A stretch of 64,000 nt of DNA from the NCBI RefSeq assembly GCF_900130055.1, contig NZ_FQXU01000004.1, positions 372,001 through 436,000 of the forward strand, read 5' to 3'. Made by a program: the position numbers and the translations under genes. Every line of letters begins with the position of its first letter. Within the stretch, counting starts at the first letter, position 1. Source of the DNA: Clostridium intestinale DSM 6191. Its GTDB lineage: Bacteria; Bacillota; Clostridia; Clostridiales; Clostridiaceae. The notes beneath the pieces were generated by a model. The model ran no database searches. It was given only the letters and a program-made list of their open reading frames with translations, and was not told the DNA's origin. Shown in pieces: positions 27,323 to 36,975 of the stretch.

Positions 27323-28180
27323 ATGAAACTAAAGTTAGTAAATTTTATACCATTAACAATCCCAATACCAGCTGTCACTATTGGAGTGATAGCAATGTAT
27401 TACAATAAAATCCCAACATCTATTTGGGCACAAAATATATTTTTTTTAGTAATAGCTGGATTGATTTCAACTTTTGTAACCTCAATTAAATTAAATATTA
27501 AAAAGAACAGTTTTTATGGTGTTTCTATAATAGTAATATCACTAATATTTATAATTTTAACATTTGTTAACCCTGGCATAGATGGAGTCCATAGATGGCT
27601 ATCCATTGGGATAATTAAGTTCAATGTTTCAATGATAGTGTTACCAATATTAATAATAGAGTTATGGAAACTATCACAAATAAAAAATTTACGTTTTACT
27701 ATCATAATAACAATGGTGATATCAATTTTACTGTTAATTCAGCCTGATGCTTCTGAGTTAACCTCCTTTGCCATTCCAATGATGGTTATGCTGTATGCTA
27801 AGACTGATAAAAAATGTCTACGTTCATTTATCGTTGGGATACTTTCTATATTAATTATAATTTCATGGGTGTTTTTAGATACCCTACCCCCAGTATCATA
27901 TGTGGAAGGAATATTGAGTTTATTAGCCAATATGGGATTAATATGGCTTATATTAGGTGTGCTTTCTCTTATTATATTGCCAGTGCCATTTATATTATTT
28001 CCACCAAAACATCTTAAGTTACCTTCAACATGCTTAGGTTTATATTTTATGATAGTTTTAATTTCTACATTATTTGGTAACTTTCCAGTTCCTTTAATGG
28101 GCTATGGAATTTCTCCAATAATAAGCTATTTTATATCAATAACCTGGTATACAAAGTCTAGTTCAATAGCCTTAAAATAA
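27323..28180 (+). CDS. Short SEDS-like integral membrane protein
   Basis: A 285-residue protein of eight or nine hydrophobic segments. Three places resemble SEDS proteins: GIDGVHRWLSIG (compare G..RW..LG), LLIQPDASEL (compare QPDlGt), and VPLMGYGISPIISYF (compare lPFmSYGgS). It is about 100 residues shorter than FtsW/RodA and lacks the HTDF segment of its upstream partner. It follows that gene by 54 bases in the PadR operon and may be its partner or a degenerate paralogue. Confidence 0.6.
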   Translation: MKLKLVNFIPLTIPIPAVTIGVIAMYYNKIPTSIWAQNIFFLVIAGLISTFVTSIKLNIKKNSFYGVSIIVISLIFIILTFVNPGIDGVHRWLSIGIIKFNVSMIVLPILIIELWKLSQIKNLRFTIIITMVISILLLIQPDASELTSFAIPMMVMLYAKTDKKCLRSFIVGILSILIIISWVFLDTLPPVSYVEGILSLLANMGLIWLILGVLSLIILPVPFILFPPKHLKLPSTCLGLYFMIVLISTLFGNFPVPLMGYGISPIISYFISITWYTKSSSIALK

Positions 28181-28191
28181 AATACTCTCAA

Positions 28192-28230
28192 AAATACTTA
28201 GTGTTGGTAGCACTAAGTATTTCTTTTTTT
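28192..28230 (+). terminator. Rho-independent terminator of the PadR-SEDS operon
   Basis: Perfect 12-bp stem AAATACTTAGTG / CACTAAGTATTT with a 7-base loop, followed by CTTTTTTTT. Confidence 0.92.
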
Positions 28231-28250
28231 TATTTATGCTCTATGAACAG

Positions 28251-28287
28251 AAAATGCCGCATATTCATTGAATACTACGGCATTTTT
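28251..28287 (-). terminator. Palindromic repeat terminator, copy 1
   Basis: Arms AAATGCCG / CGGCATTT with an inner TATTCA-AATA pairing. On the minus strand it follows the gene at 28327 and ends in TTTTC. It is homologous to hairpins at 31192 and 34434. Confidence 0.7.
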
Positions 28288-28326
28288 AAACTTATTCTTT
28301 TATCTCAGGAACTATCAATATTTGAC

Positions 28327-28833
28327 TTATAAAGTTTTTACTAATAGAATTCCATGATATTTCTCTCCATATATGTTAGGTAATACACCAGATGGTATGT
28401 ATCCCATTGATAGAAACCAGTTATATTCTTCTCTATCAACAGCTTGGATATCTTTTAATTCTTCCCAAGGCTTCCTTAAGTTTTTTCCATGACAGGATAA
28501 TCCACTTGATCCTATTGTAAAACGCATGTTAACAAATCCTTTTTCTCTTGCCCATTCTTCTGACTTTTCAATTAAAGGTTGTAATGCTTTCCCAATCTCA
28601 CAAACTCCATTATTGTCATATCCAAGACATTCAATTTCACCAGTTTTATAACCCTCATAGGATTTACATAATATCCATCCTTTGGGAGTATCCTTACTTG
28701 TGCCGAAATACCAACCTGTGCCTTCACTTAATTGTTGCGTAGCATCTTCAATATCCCACCACTCTGGCTTAATATTTGACATAAGTCTAGATACCATCAG
28801 GATATTTTGAGAATCTATTTCGTATATTCCCAT
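28327..28833 (-). CDS. GNAT-like acetyltransferase
   Basis: A 168-residue protein whose pattern (GWILCKSYEGYKTGEIECLG, LIEKSEEWAREKGFVNMRF, WFLSMGYIPSG) fits a GNAT fold, though the classic Q/RxxGxG loop is weak. GGAGATGAG precedes the ATG. Substrate unknown. It stands alone, divergent from the next genes. Confidence 0.55.
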   Translation of the reverse strand: MGIYEIDSQNILMVSRLMSNIKPEWWDIEDATQQLSEGTGWYFGTSKDTPKGWILCKSYEGYKTGEIECLGYDNNGVCEIGKALQPLIEKSEEWAREKGFVNMRFTIGSSGLSCHGKNLRKPWEELKDIQAVDREEYNWFLSMGYIPSGVLPNIYGEKYHGILLVKTL

Positions 28834-28937
28834 AAACTCATCTCCTTATTTAAATTCGTAGTATTATATATATAAATTAATTATACTATATTTTTCCACA
28901 AATTCTTTTTCACTCCATATCTATATTAAAATTAAAT

Positions 28938-30344
28938 TCAATTTTTACTCAACGAAATCTCTGGATATATGTCTAGGAGAGAGTTAAAATCTTTTATATC
29001 TTCTTTAAAATACTTATTTAAGAAAACCAATGTCAATTCATTAATAATCCTATGATTTTGCTTTATCTTAGGACTTAAGATCTCTATAATCGGTGAATAT
29101 AAAGGAATATCTGTAAAACTTAAATGTCCTGCTTCTTTTATATCAATAGAAGTTCCTAAATCACCTAAGACAATCTTTCTTTTTGCCTGCTCGGCTTCTG
29201 ACATTTCTACGGAATCTTTTAATTCCTCATATTCAAATTTTCCGTTCATTATTAGTAATGGTCTATCTAATGCCTCCATTCTTTCTTCTCCATAAAGATA
29301 TCCATCCATATCTATTGCAGCTTTAAATGCTTTGTTTTTATACATTACATCAACTGCAGTGGCTCCTCCCTGTGAATGTCCTATGATCCCTAGTTTATCA
29401 AAGTCCATTCTACCACTTATTGTAGGCTTATCATTTTTTTCGTTCATATCTTGAATTTGTTTTAATACAAATTCTATATCAAGTGTTTGTTGCTCAATAA
29501 CAGGCTTAGACGCTCTGTTCTGAACTTCATATTCCATTGGTAATCCTGAAGAAGTACCTTTAAAAGTCACAAAATCTGAATTTGAATAGACTGACATTAA
29601 AGCAGTTTCTGGATGTTCCACTGCTACAACAATATACCCATGACTTGCAAGTTCTAAAGCTTGAAATGTATTCGTAAATCGTTGCCCCATCATATTTCCA
29701 TGAGAAAAAAATATAACAGGTGCTTTTTCAACTTTCTCTGTAAAAGGAGCATCTTTATATGTATGTGAATCTATTAAACTCAGATAGCTTAATAGCTGCT
29801 TTGGTACCCCATACACTTTCTCAATAGCAGCTGAATATTCACTTAAATTCGAAATATATTTTTCTTTTTTTATTGATGATTCTATTTCAGCTGGATACCA
29901 TATTTGAACATTTATCTTCCTAGGTTCCCCATTAGACACTTTTCGGGATTGATCAGTATATATAAAATTTGAAGTTCCTACAGAATATACCCCTGTAGGC
30001 TTTGCTAACTTGAAAACAGGAAGTATGATTGGAATACTAATTGATATTAAAGCAAAAATTCCTAAGATAAATGTTAAAATTACTGAACGTGTTAAAGTAT
30101 TGCTTGTGCTATTAAGACCTTTATATATACTCACGCTCTCTAAGATTAAGCCTATTATTAAGCTAATATAGATAAAACTCATCTGCCAACGTGCACCCTC
30201 TATAATAATGTGAAGAAATAGGATAATATCTGCACTAAAAAATAATATCCAATATACCTTGCTTTTAAGTACTATCCCTCCCCAAATCCTTTTTAACCAT
30301 AAACAAATACTTGAAACGAAAAGTAATATTTCGAAAATACGCAT
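28938..30344 (-). CDS. Membrane-anchored alpha/beta hydrolase, PAF-acetylhydrolase-like
   Basis: A 468-residue protein. The first 110 residues hold four or so membrane segments. The hydrolase domain has oxyanion segment FFSHGNMMGQ, nucleophile Ser in GHSQGGATAV, and a late His in EAGHLSFTD. The order fits the platelet-activating-factor acetylhydrolase/dienelactone-hydrolase group. It probably acts outside the membrane on a lipid or ester. GGAGG lies 7 bases before the ATG. A MarR regulator is encoded 196 bases upstream. Confidence 0.75.
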   Translation of the reverse strand: MRIFEILLFVSSICLWLKRIWGGIVLKSKVYWILFFSADIILFLHIIIEGARWQMSFIYISLIIGLILESVSIYKGLNSTSNTLTRSVILTFILGIFALISISIPIILPVFKLAKPTGVYSVGTSNFIYTDQSRKVSNGEPRKINVQIWYPAEIESSIKKEKYISNLSEYSAAIEKVYGVPKQLLSYLSLIDSHTYKDAPFTEKVEKAPVIFFSHGNMMGQRFTNTFQALELASHGYIVVAVEHPETALMSVYSNSDFVTFKGTSSGLPMEYEVQNRASKPVIEQQTLDIEFVLKQIQDMNEKNDKPTISGRMDFDKLGIIGHSQGGATAVDVMYKNKAFKAAIDMDGYLYGEERMEALDRPLLIMNGKFEYEELKDSVEMSEAEQAKRKIVLGDLGTSIDIKEAGHLSFTDIPLYSPIIEILSPKIKQNHRIINELTLVFLNKYFKEDIKDFNSLLDIYPEISLSKN

Positions 30345-30469
30345 TCATTTTCCTCCTTTTCTTTTAAAAACATTAAAGAAAATAATTAAGTATACTTAAT
30401 TATTAATATACATTAACTAAATATCATTGTCAACTATAAAGATTTTAAGAAATTAGTTCTAAATCATTA

Positions 30470-30501
30470 AAAAAAGAGATATTTTCAAAAATGAAAATAT
30501 C
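30470..30501 (-). terminator. Rho-independent terminator after marR
   Basis: Minus-strand stem GATATTTTCA / TGAAAATATC, loop TTTT, then CTCTTTTTTT. It separates the MarR gene from the hydrolase. Confidence 0.8.
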
Positions 30502-30540
30502 CCTTCTACAAACTCTCTGTATACTCAAGTTTATTGTATA

Positions 30541-30993
30541 TTATTCTTTACTTTCTTGCTCTTCCTTTATTATTTCAGCGAACTTTCCCATAATATTTTT
30601 TAAATTAAGTAAGTCTTCCCAACTCATTTTTGAATAAAAACGTTCAATAATTTCTAGCTCTAATTTATTGCTATTTTCTATATACTCTTCGCCCTTTATA
30701 TCTAATTGAACAATAATTTCTCTACGATTATCAGGGTTAATGGTTCGTTTTATGTACTTTGAACTCTCAAGTCTATTTAATGTCTGGCTAATAGCACTGG
30801 GAGAAATATTCATCAATTTTGCTAATTCTTTAGTAGAAATACTTTCATTTTCATGAATATGCCCTAATACAATAATCTGACTATTGCTAATATTGTCATC
30901 TAGTAATTTTTCATATTCTTTTGTGAGCATGCTATTACATGCATATTCTAATTGATTAATTTCTTTTACAATATTAATTATTTTGCTATCCAT
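30541..30993 (-). CDS. MarR family transcriptional regulator
   Basis: A 150-residue MarR protein with the winged helix SISTKELAKLMNISPSAISQ, TLNRLESSKYIKRT, and the wing DPDNRREIIVQL-like stretch NPDNRREIIVQL. ATG 30993 has AGGAG 8 bases before it; a TTG at 31011 lies upstream of that site. It may control the downstream membrane hydrolase. Confidence 0.88.
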   Translation of the reverse strand: MDSKIINIVKEINQLEYACNSMLTKEYEKLLDDNISNSQIIVLGHIHENESISTKELAKLMNISPSAISQTLNRLESSKYIKRTINPDNRREIIVQLDIKGEEYIENSNKLELEIIERFYSKMSWEDLLNLKNIMGKFAEIIKEEQESKE

Positions 30994-31090
30994 TCCATTC
31001 ACTCCTATCAATAATTAATATATTTATAAATTATATATATGTCAACTAATGTTCGGATAAATTTCCACATTATTACTATACAAGAAATAT

Positions 31091-31158
31091 ATATAGATAA
31101 TACTCATAGCTTAATCATATCATCTTTAACATATTCTGTAACACTAAATTTTCAGCAA
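31091..31158 (-). repeat. Dispersed gene-fossil repeat, copy 2
   Basis: Nearly identical to 25414-25481. On the minus strand it reads KLAENLVLQNMLKMI then stop. Confidence 0.6.
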
Positions 31159-31191
31159 GCTTTTTATTTTATCTTATTTTTAACTAGTACT

Positions 31192-31231
31192 AAAAAATAC
31201 CGCAAATTCATTTCGAATATTACGGCATTAT
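31192..31231 (-). terminator. Palindromic repeat terminator, copy 2
   Basis: Arms CCGCAAATTC / GAATATTACGG around ATTTC. On the minus strand it lies 90 bases after the gene at 31320 and ends in TTTTTT. Confidence 0.7.
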
Positions 31232-31319
31232 AAATAGTACTATTTAGTTAAAACAGTAATAAATATTACTTATCTATTCTTCTAAGGAACACTTCTTAGT
31301 TTTCAATTAAACACACTAT

Positions 31320-31652
31320 TTAAGATGGTTTTGGACTAATAGTTACTTCTCCATTGCCAGTTACTACAAATAAATACTCGGGCATCATTGGTATTGTATC
31401 TATATTTAATGAATAAGGAGCTAATCTTATATTTTGAATTGGAATATAATCCTTATCAAAGATTAGCACATGAACACCATTAGTTTTTGAAATATTACTT
31501 ACAGTGTAGATATTACCTTGAGAAATATTAAAATCAGACAATCTATAAATACCCTCCTTAAAAGTTTCAGAAACAGCAAATACAGACTTTACTCCAATTG
31601 TATTTAAAGATAAACATATAAAAATTAAAAACAAAGCAACAACTTTCTTCAT
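31320..31652 (-). CDS. Small secreted protein, paralogue A
   Basis: A 110-residue protein with a clear signal peptide (KKVVALFLIFICLSLNTIGV, cleavage probably after VFA at about 26). The mature part is about 84 residues with a predicted all-beta pattern (GIYRLSDFNISQGNIYTVSN). It is a close relative of the next gene. AGGAGAT precedes the ATG. Function unknown. Confidence 0.7.
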   Translation of the reverse strand: MKKVVALFLIFICLSLNTIGVKSVFAVSETFKEGIYRLSDFNISQGNIYTVSNISKTNGVHVLIFDKDYIPIQNIRLAPYSLNIDTIPMMPEYLFVVTGNGEVTISPKPS

Positions 31653-31671
31653 AACCTATCTCCTTTAATTG

Positions 31672-32007
31672 CTAACTATCCTTGGAAGTTAAATATACTT
31701 GACCTTCCCCAACTATTAAAATTACGTAGTTTGGCTTAAGAGGTACTGTGTCAAACTTTTGTATATTAGGAAGCAGTCTAATTGATTCCACTATAACCTG
31801 GTTTTCATCTAAAATATATAAATACATCCTCTTGTTTGTAGAAACATTCTGAATAGTAAAGATATCACTTTTTGATATATTAAGATCAGATGATTTATAA
31901 ATCCCCTGTGAAAACAAATTGCCACTGATTGCAAATGCATGTTTTAATCCAATTATGTTGAAAGTTAAATATAAAGAAATTAAAAATATACCAATAAATC
32001 GTTTCAT
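31672..32007 (-). CDS. Small secreted protein, paralogue B
   Basis: A 111-residue protein with a signal peptide ending HAFA at about 26 and a mature part aligned along its length with paralogue A (GIYKSSDLNISKSDIFTIQN; RLLPNIQKFDTVPLKPNY). The two genes are 19 bases apart and arose by tandem duplication. AGGTGGGCG lies before the ATG. Function unknown. Confidence 0.7.
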   Translation of the reverse strand: MKRFIGIFLISLYLTFNIIGLKHAFAISGNLFSQGIYKSSDLNISKSDIFTIQNVSTNKRMYLYILDENQVIVESIRLLPNIQKFDTVPLKPNYVILIVGEGQVYLTSKDS

Positions 32008-32183
32008 CCTTCGCCCACCTTTCGGTTTTATTTTACGTAATAAATATAATAATATTCATAAGCTTTTAACTCTTAAAATTTATTTATAATAAAAATAGTA
32101 GTAGTTTTATCATTGCAATAACCCAAATTTCACTACCCACCATAATATATATAGTGGTTATAAATATAATAGTTTGGAGGTGA

Positions 32184-33269
<1,086 letters not shown>

Positions 33270-33309
33270 AAATATTGGAAAAATTAGAAACTATTTTCAC
33301 GTAATTTTT

Positions 33310-33393
33310 TGCTACGTAAAGTTTTCTTCACACGTAGCACATTTTTCACAAAAATATAAGCCCTGTAAACATGAGAGTTTACAGGGCTTATAT
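33310..33393. terminator. Paired hairpins: terminator after the collagen-like gene
   Basis: First hairpin TGCTACGT / ACGTAGCA (33310-33339). Second, strong one ATATAAGCCCTGTAAAC / GTTTACAGGGCTTATAT (33354-33393) followed by TACATTTTTG. The second is symmetrical and can serve the convergent GyrI-like gene as well. Confidence 0.88.
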
Positions 33394-33413
33394 TACATTT
33401 TTGTTTGTCTTAT

Positions 33414-33899
33414 TTATTCAATTGGAATATAAATATCAGTAAAACTCTTATCCTTCATATTCTTTGGTGGCTCTGTCACATATAATTCAAAGGGAAAAGT
33501 ATCTCTTGGTTTTACTTTTTCTTTGAATAACCACTGGTTATACATATAGCTCCAAGCATCTCCATATTCTTTAGCAGATATCTCAAAATGCCCTACTCCA
33601 TATTTCCCATTGATATTCATCACATTTATGTCTTCTATCTCATTAACCTCTACATCCTTAGGTATAGTCATAGCCACACTTGTTCTAAGATTTTTCTCAT
33701 CAGTTATGAATGGGTTGTCTTGATATATAGTTAGTACCTTCGTAACATTTTCTATTATCAAATCTCTTTCTTTAGCAAATTTAAATAGTTGGTTAAATAG
33801 CTTTCTACTATTTTTTCTAAAGTCAACATAACTCCCTTTAAATCTAACATATATTACTCTAATGTCAATATTTTCAATTGTTATATTGGGTTTTTCCAT
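33414..33899 (-). CDS. GyrI-like/effector-binding domain protein
   Basis: A 161-residue protein of the AraC-effector-binding (GyrI-like) fold: IENIDIRVIYVRFKGSY at the start and FEISAKEYGDAWSYMYNQWL in the middle. In most relatives this domain is fused behind an AraC helix-turn-helix. Here it is a separate gene with its own AAAGGAGGGAG site, 42 bases after the AraC gene. It probably binds a drug-like or hydrophobic ligand. Confidence 0.8.
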   Translation of the reverse strand: MEKPNITIENIDIRVIYVRFKGSYVDFRKNSRKLFNQLFKFAKERDLIIENVTKVLTIYQDNPFITDEKNLRTSVAMTIPKDVEVNEIEDINVMNINGKYGVGHFEISAKEYGDAWSYMYNQWLFKEKVKPRDTFPFELYVTEPPKNMKDKSFTDIYIPIE

Positions 33900-33941
33900 A
33901 AGCTCTCCCTCCTTTAGCTATATTATAAGGAAAGATTTATC

Positions 33942-34286
33942 TTAAAGCTTTTCCATTCTTGCTCTTCTATATTCTGTTGGACTAACTCCATAATACTTTT
34001 TAAAAGCCTTATTGTAGGAACTAGAGCTAGTGTATCCGTATTTATATGCAATTTCTGTAATAGTAATATCCTTGTTAACCACTAAAAATATTGCTGATCT
34101 CTCCATCTTCATTCTAGTAATAAATTGATTTAAGGTTTCCTTTGAATATTTAGTAAACAATCTATGAAAATGATATGGAGACAGATTAATATTGTTTGCA
34201 ACATCCTCTAATGTAATTTTTCTATGCAAATTTTCTTCTATATAATCTTCTGTTTTATTAATAATTTTAGTATAAATTTTATCCAT
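33942..34286 (-). CDS. AraC family helix-turn-helix protein, DNA-binding part only
   Basis: A 114-residue protein that is just the double helix-turn-helix: ITLEDVANNINLSPYHFHRL and TITEIAYKYGYTSSSSYNKA. It ends at EYRRARMEKL, where fused relatives continue into the GyrI-like domain. The following gene encodes that domain. The two likely act together or are the product of a fission. Confidence 0.88.
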   Translation of the reverse strand: MDKIYTKIINKTEDYIEENLHRKITLEDVANNINLSPYHFHRLFTKYSKETLNQFITRMKMERSAIFLVVNKDITITEIAYKYGYTSSSSYNKAFKKYYGVSPTEYRRARMEKL

Positions 34287-34433
34287 AGTTTCTCCTACAA
34301 TTTACTCTAACTTTTAAATATACTTTCTTTATATAGTATAGTCATCATTATAACATTTTTTCTGACATTATATTATTTAGTGTAAGAGCTTTCTTTAATG
34401 CACATTCAGTAATAATTATTTATAAATTTAGAA

Positions 34434-34476
34434 GTAAAAATACCGCAAAATCCATCTCTGAATATTGCGGCACTTA
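34434..34476 (-). terminator. Palindromic repeat terminator, copy 3
   Basis: Arms CCGCAAAATCCA / TGAATATTGCGG (two mismatches). On the minus strand it follows the gene at 34546 by 70 bases and ends in TTTTT. Confidence 0.7.
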
Positions 34477-34545
34477 TGATTATTATTTTTTAATTTAATT
34501 TTTAAGAGAAATATAAAATAGCATAAATTTAAGTTGTAATCTTAC

Positions 34546-34746
34546 CTAACGTAAGAAATATTCATAATAAGCACCTTGAAATAGTAAAACTATTTCTCCT
34601 AAAATACCCAAACAAAAAAATATAAAATAGTAGGTTGCCTTTGTTATATCCTTATTAAACAACTCCTTGAATGTTTGAATAATTATTTCATCAAATTTAA
34701 ACCAACTTAGAATCCATCCAGTAATGAGAAAAGTACCAATTGCCAT
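34546..34746 (-). CDS. Small two-helix membrane protein
   Basis: A 66-residue protein with membrane segments at about 3-15 and 38-60 and a charged middle (KELFNKDITKAT). AAGGAGG precedes the ATG. Family not recognised. Confidence 0.55.
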   Translation of the reverse strand: MAIGTFLITGWILSWFKFDEIIIQTFKELFNKDITKATYYFIFFCLGILGEIVLLFQGAYYEYFLR

Positions 34747-34878
34747 ATTAAATCCTCCTTATATTCACACTTTTTTTCGCAAACTTTAATCAATTATATC
34801 ATATTTATTCCAAATCCCTAATCAAAATCTCCCATACAAAATCAGGATTCCTCCAGCTTAAAATCCTATTCACTCCCC

Positions 34879-35673
34879 CTACCTCAGCCTATAATTATTA
34901 CCGCTCTCCTTCTGAATCTCCATAATATAGCCCTTACACATCTCATATATTCTGGAACCTATGGCTTCATCAATGTTAAGAAGCTTCTCTAATACACATT
35001 CTGTACTAATTATCATAGGGAGGTTATTTAGATATCTATAATTAAGAATCTCAAATATTATGCTTATATCAGATTCACTAATCTTTCCCTTAAATAAATC
35101 ATCTATAAGGAGCACTTCTGCTAGTTGATATTTAGAAATTATCTTCTGATAGTATTCATCATCCATTATATTTTGCTTAATTTTCACAATGCTATCCCTA
35201 TATGGCATATACACAACCTTTATACCTTTCTTTAAAAAGTTTAAAGCTAAAGCAATTGATAGATGTGTTTTTCCTCCCCCAACTTGTCCACAAAATAGGA
35301 TGCTGTTTTTCCTAAAGCTTCTTATGGAACTAAAGTCTTTATAATAGGCTAGCGCTATATCTCTAGCTTTTCTAGAGCTTTCATTCCAAACAGAGAAATT
35401 TGAAAATGTTAGCTTATTTTGCTCTATCTTTATGCCTGATCTCTTCCAATCATTTTTTATCTTATCTAATTCTCTGCATTTGCAGCTAATTGCTATAGGT
35501 GCACTATTACTTTGAGGAACTAATATCCAACCAGTATCACGACACTTTTCACATTTATAAGATTTCTTCACATATTTCATTTCTTTCTCTTTCAGTGAGT
35601 GTTCTTCCCCATTGCTTTTTAAGGTTGTACTTCTCTCCTGTACCTGTTTCATTATTCTCGTTAATGCCTCCAT
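34879..35673 (-). CDS. DnaC-like helicase loader (phage type)
   Basis: A 264-residue AAA+ ATPase. The N-terminus has a zinc-binding Cys set (CEKCRDTGW, then SCKC). Walker A is CGQVGGGKTHLS and Walker B VLLIDDLF. It would load the replicative helicase. ATG 35673 is preceded by GGAGGAGG. It overlaps the DnaD-like gene by 119 bases in another frame, an unusually long overlap. With that gene it forms a phage-style replication module. Confidence 0.85.
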   Translation of the reverse strand: MEALTRIMKQVQERSTTLKSNGEEHSLKEKEMKYVKKSYKCEKCRDTGWILVPQSNSAPIAISCKCRELDKIKNDWKRSGIKIEQNKLTFSNFSVWNESSRKARDIALAYYKDFSSIRSFRKNSILFCGQVGGGKTHLSIALALNFLKKGIKVVYMPYRDSIVKIKQNIMDDEYYQKIISKYQLAEVLLIDDLFKGKISESDISIIFEILNYRYLNNLPMIISTECVLEKLLNIDEAIGSRIYEMCKGYIMEIQKESGNNYRLR

Positions 35674-36478
35674 TAAAATCCTCCTCCCCTTTAAGTGGAT
35701 ACCCTTCTTTCTCCCAATTTCTAAGTATCCCATTTATATATTTCATAGTAGGTTTACTTCTTTTTAATGCAGTGTTCATAGCCATCTTTACATGTTCAAC
35801 TCCATACTTAGCTATAGATACCTTAACTTCTGTTAGTGATATTTCTTCAGTATCCCCTGTTATACCACTAAAGTAACTTAATAGACCTTGAGAGAGACTT
35901 TCTATATCTTCATTCTGATTATTGGAACTTTCTTTTTCTCTATCTCTCTCTTTAAACTCTAACTCTTTATCTTTATTCTCTAGCTCTCTCTCTGGTGAAT
36001 GTTTGTCCAAAAATGTCCCATTGGTTTCTGAGACATCTTTAGGACTTTTTTGTGACATTTGTCCACTATTTTCCCTTTTACCTTGACCTATTAAGGTCTT
36101 TTCCTCTTCTATTCTTTCTCTATAAAGTCTCTTTCTATCAGCCTCACTACTGGATTTACCTATAAAGCTTTGTATATTCATCATGTACATAGTGCCATCA
36201 TCTAGCCTTTCTATAAGTTTCATAGAATTTAATATGTTAAGTCCACTTTTAACAGTATCTATATTTAAATTAGTTATTGTTGCTATCATATTCTCATCAT
36301 AGGGTATAAAATCATTAAATCTAAGCGCCCCGTCATACTTTAAGGATTTCAAATATAATTTAATTAAGAGATTTGAGTAATATATACCATTAGGTAAGCT
36401 TTCTAATATCTTTATTTCTTCACTGTCAAAAAAATTATCCTTTAGTTTCAGATAGTAATATTTCCTATTATCAGCCAT
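35555..36478 (-). CDS. Phage replisome organizer / DnaD-like primosome protein
   Basis: A 307-residue protein. The N-terminal winged helix (YYYLKLKDNFFDSEEIKILE, AALRF-type GALRFNDFIPYDENMIA) is the phage replisome-organizer domain; the C-terminal part (KVSIAKYGVEHVKMAMNTAL, NGILRNWEKEGY) is DnaB2/DnaD. A charged, disordered linker lies between. ATG 36478 follows AAGGAGAGG. It recruits the DnaC-like loader encoded just downstream. Confidence 0.85.
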   Translation of the reverse strand: MADNRKYYYLKLKDNFFDSEEIKILESLPNGIYYSNLLIKLYLKSLKYDGALRFNDFIPYDENMIATITNLNIDTVKSGLNILNSMKLIERLDDGTMYMMNIQSFIGKSSSEADRKRLYRERIEEEKTLIGQGKRENSGQMSQKSPKDVSETNGTFLDKHSPERELENKDKELEFKERDREKESSNNQNEDIESLSQGLLSYFSGITGDTEEISLTEVKVSIAKYGVEHVKMAMNTALKRSKPTMKYINGILRNWEKEGYPLKGEEDFNGGINENNETGTGEKYNLKKQWGRTLTERERNEICEEIL

Positions 36479-36975
36479 AAAACCCTCTCCTTCATTTAAA
36501 AATAAAACCACTTGAAATTTTTTAAGCCCTTCCATGTTGGAGTAATTCTCATATGTGTACACCTTTTTATATAATCTTGTAGAATTTTAATATTCAAAAT
36601 CATTTTCTCCTTAATTCATTTTGATTTATAATATCTTGGTGATTTCCTCCATACATTTCTTTTCATATTAAATGAATCTTTTACAAAAACTAATACCAAA
36701 CATCAAATGTATCTTTTGTGTTACCTTTTTCTATAAAATTTTTTCACATCTTTAAGAGTACAGTCTTTCCTACTCCTAAATATATAAATGTAAGATTTGC
36801 CACACTTGCACCTCCTTTTATGTGCTATTGTCGTTACTTTATGAGTTAATTATATGTAACATAAATAAAACAGTCAATAAGCTTTTTAATATTTCTACAA
36901 AATAATGTATTCTTATCGTTACAAAAGTTTCTATTAGTGTTAACTTGTTTTACAATTATGATAGGAGGTGATATT
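36479..36975. other. Divergent phage-type control region
   Basis: A 497-base gap between the DnaD-like gene and the repressor. TCGTTAC occurs at 36831 and 36916, and GTTAC/GTAAC form an inverted pair at 36833-36860; these could be repressor operators. It also holds a degenerate small frame (listed separately). Confidence 0.4.
36690..36803 (-). pseudogene. Degenerate small ORF with strong RBS and in-frame TGA
   Basis: AAAAGGAGGTG precedes a GTG at 36803. The frame reads MANLTFIYLGVGKTVLLKM, then TGA, then KNFIEKGNTKDTFDVWY to a TAG at 36690. The strong ribosome site and P-loop-like GVGKT hint at a decayed gene. It could also be chance. Confidence 0.3.

Larger units (their letters stand above)
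30994..31319. other. Intergenic region with two repeat elements
   Basis: This 326-base gap holds copy 2 of the gene-fossil repeat (31091-31158) and copy 2 of the palindromic terminator repeat (31192-31231). No open frame of note is present. Confidence 0.5.
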
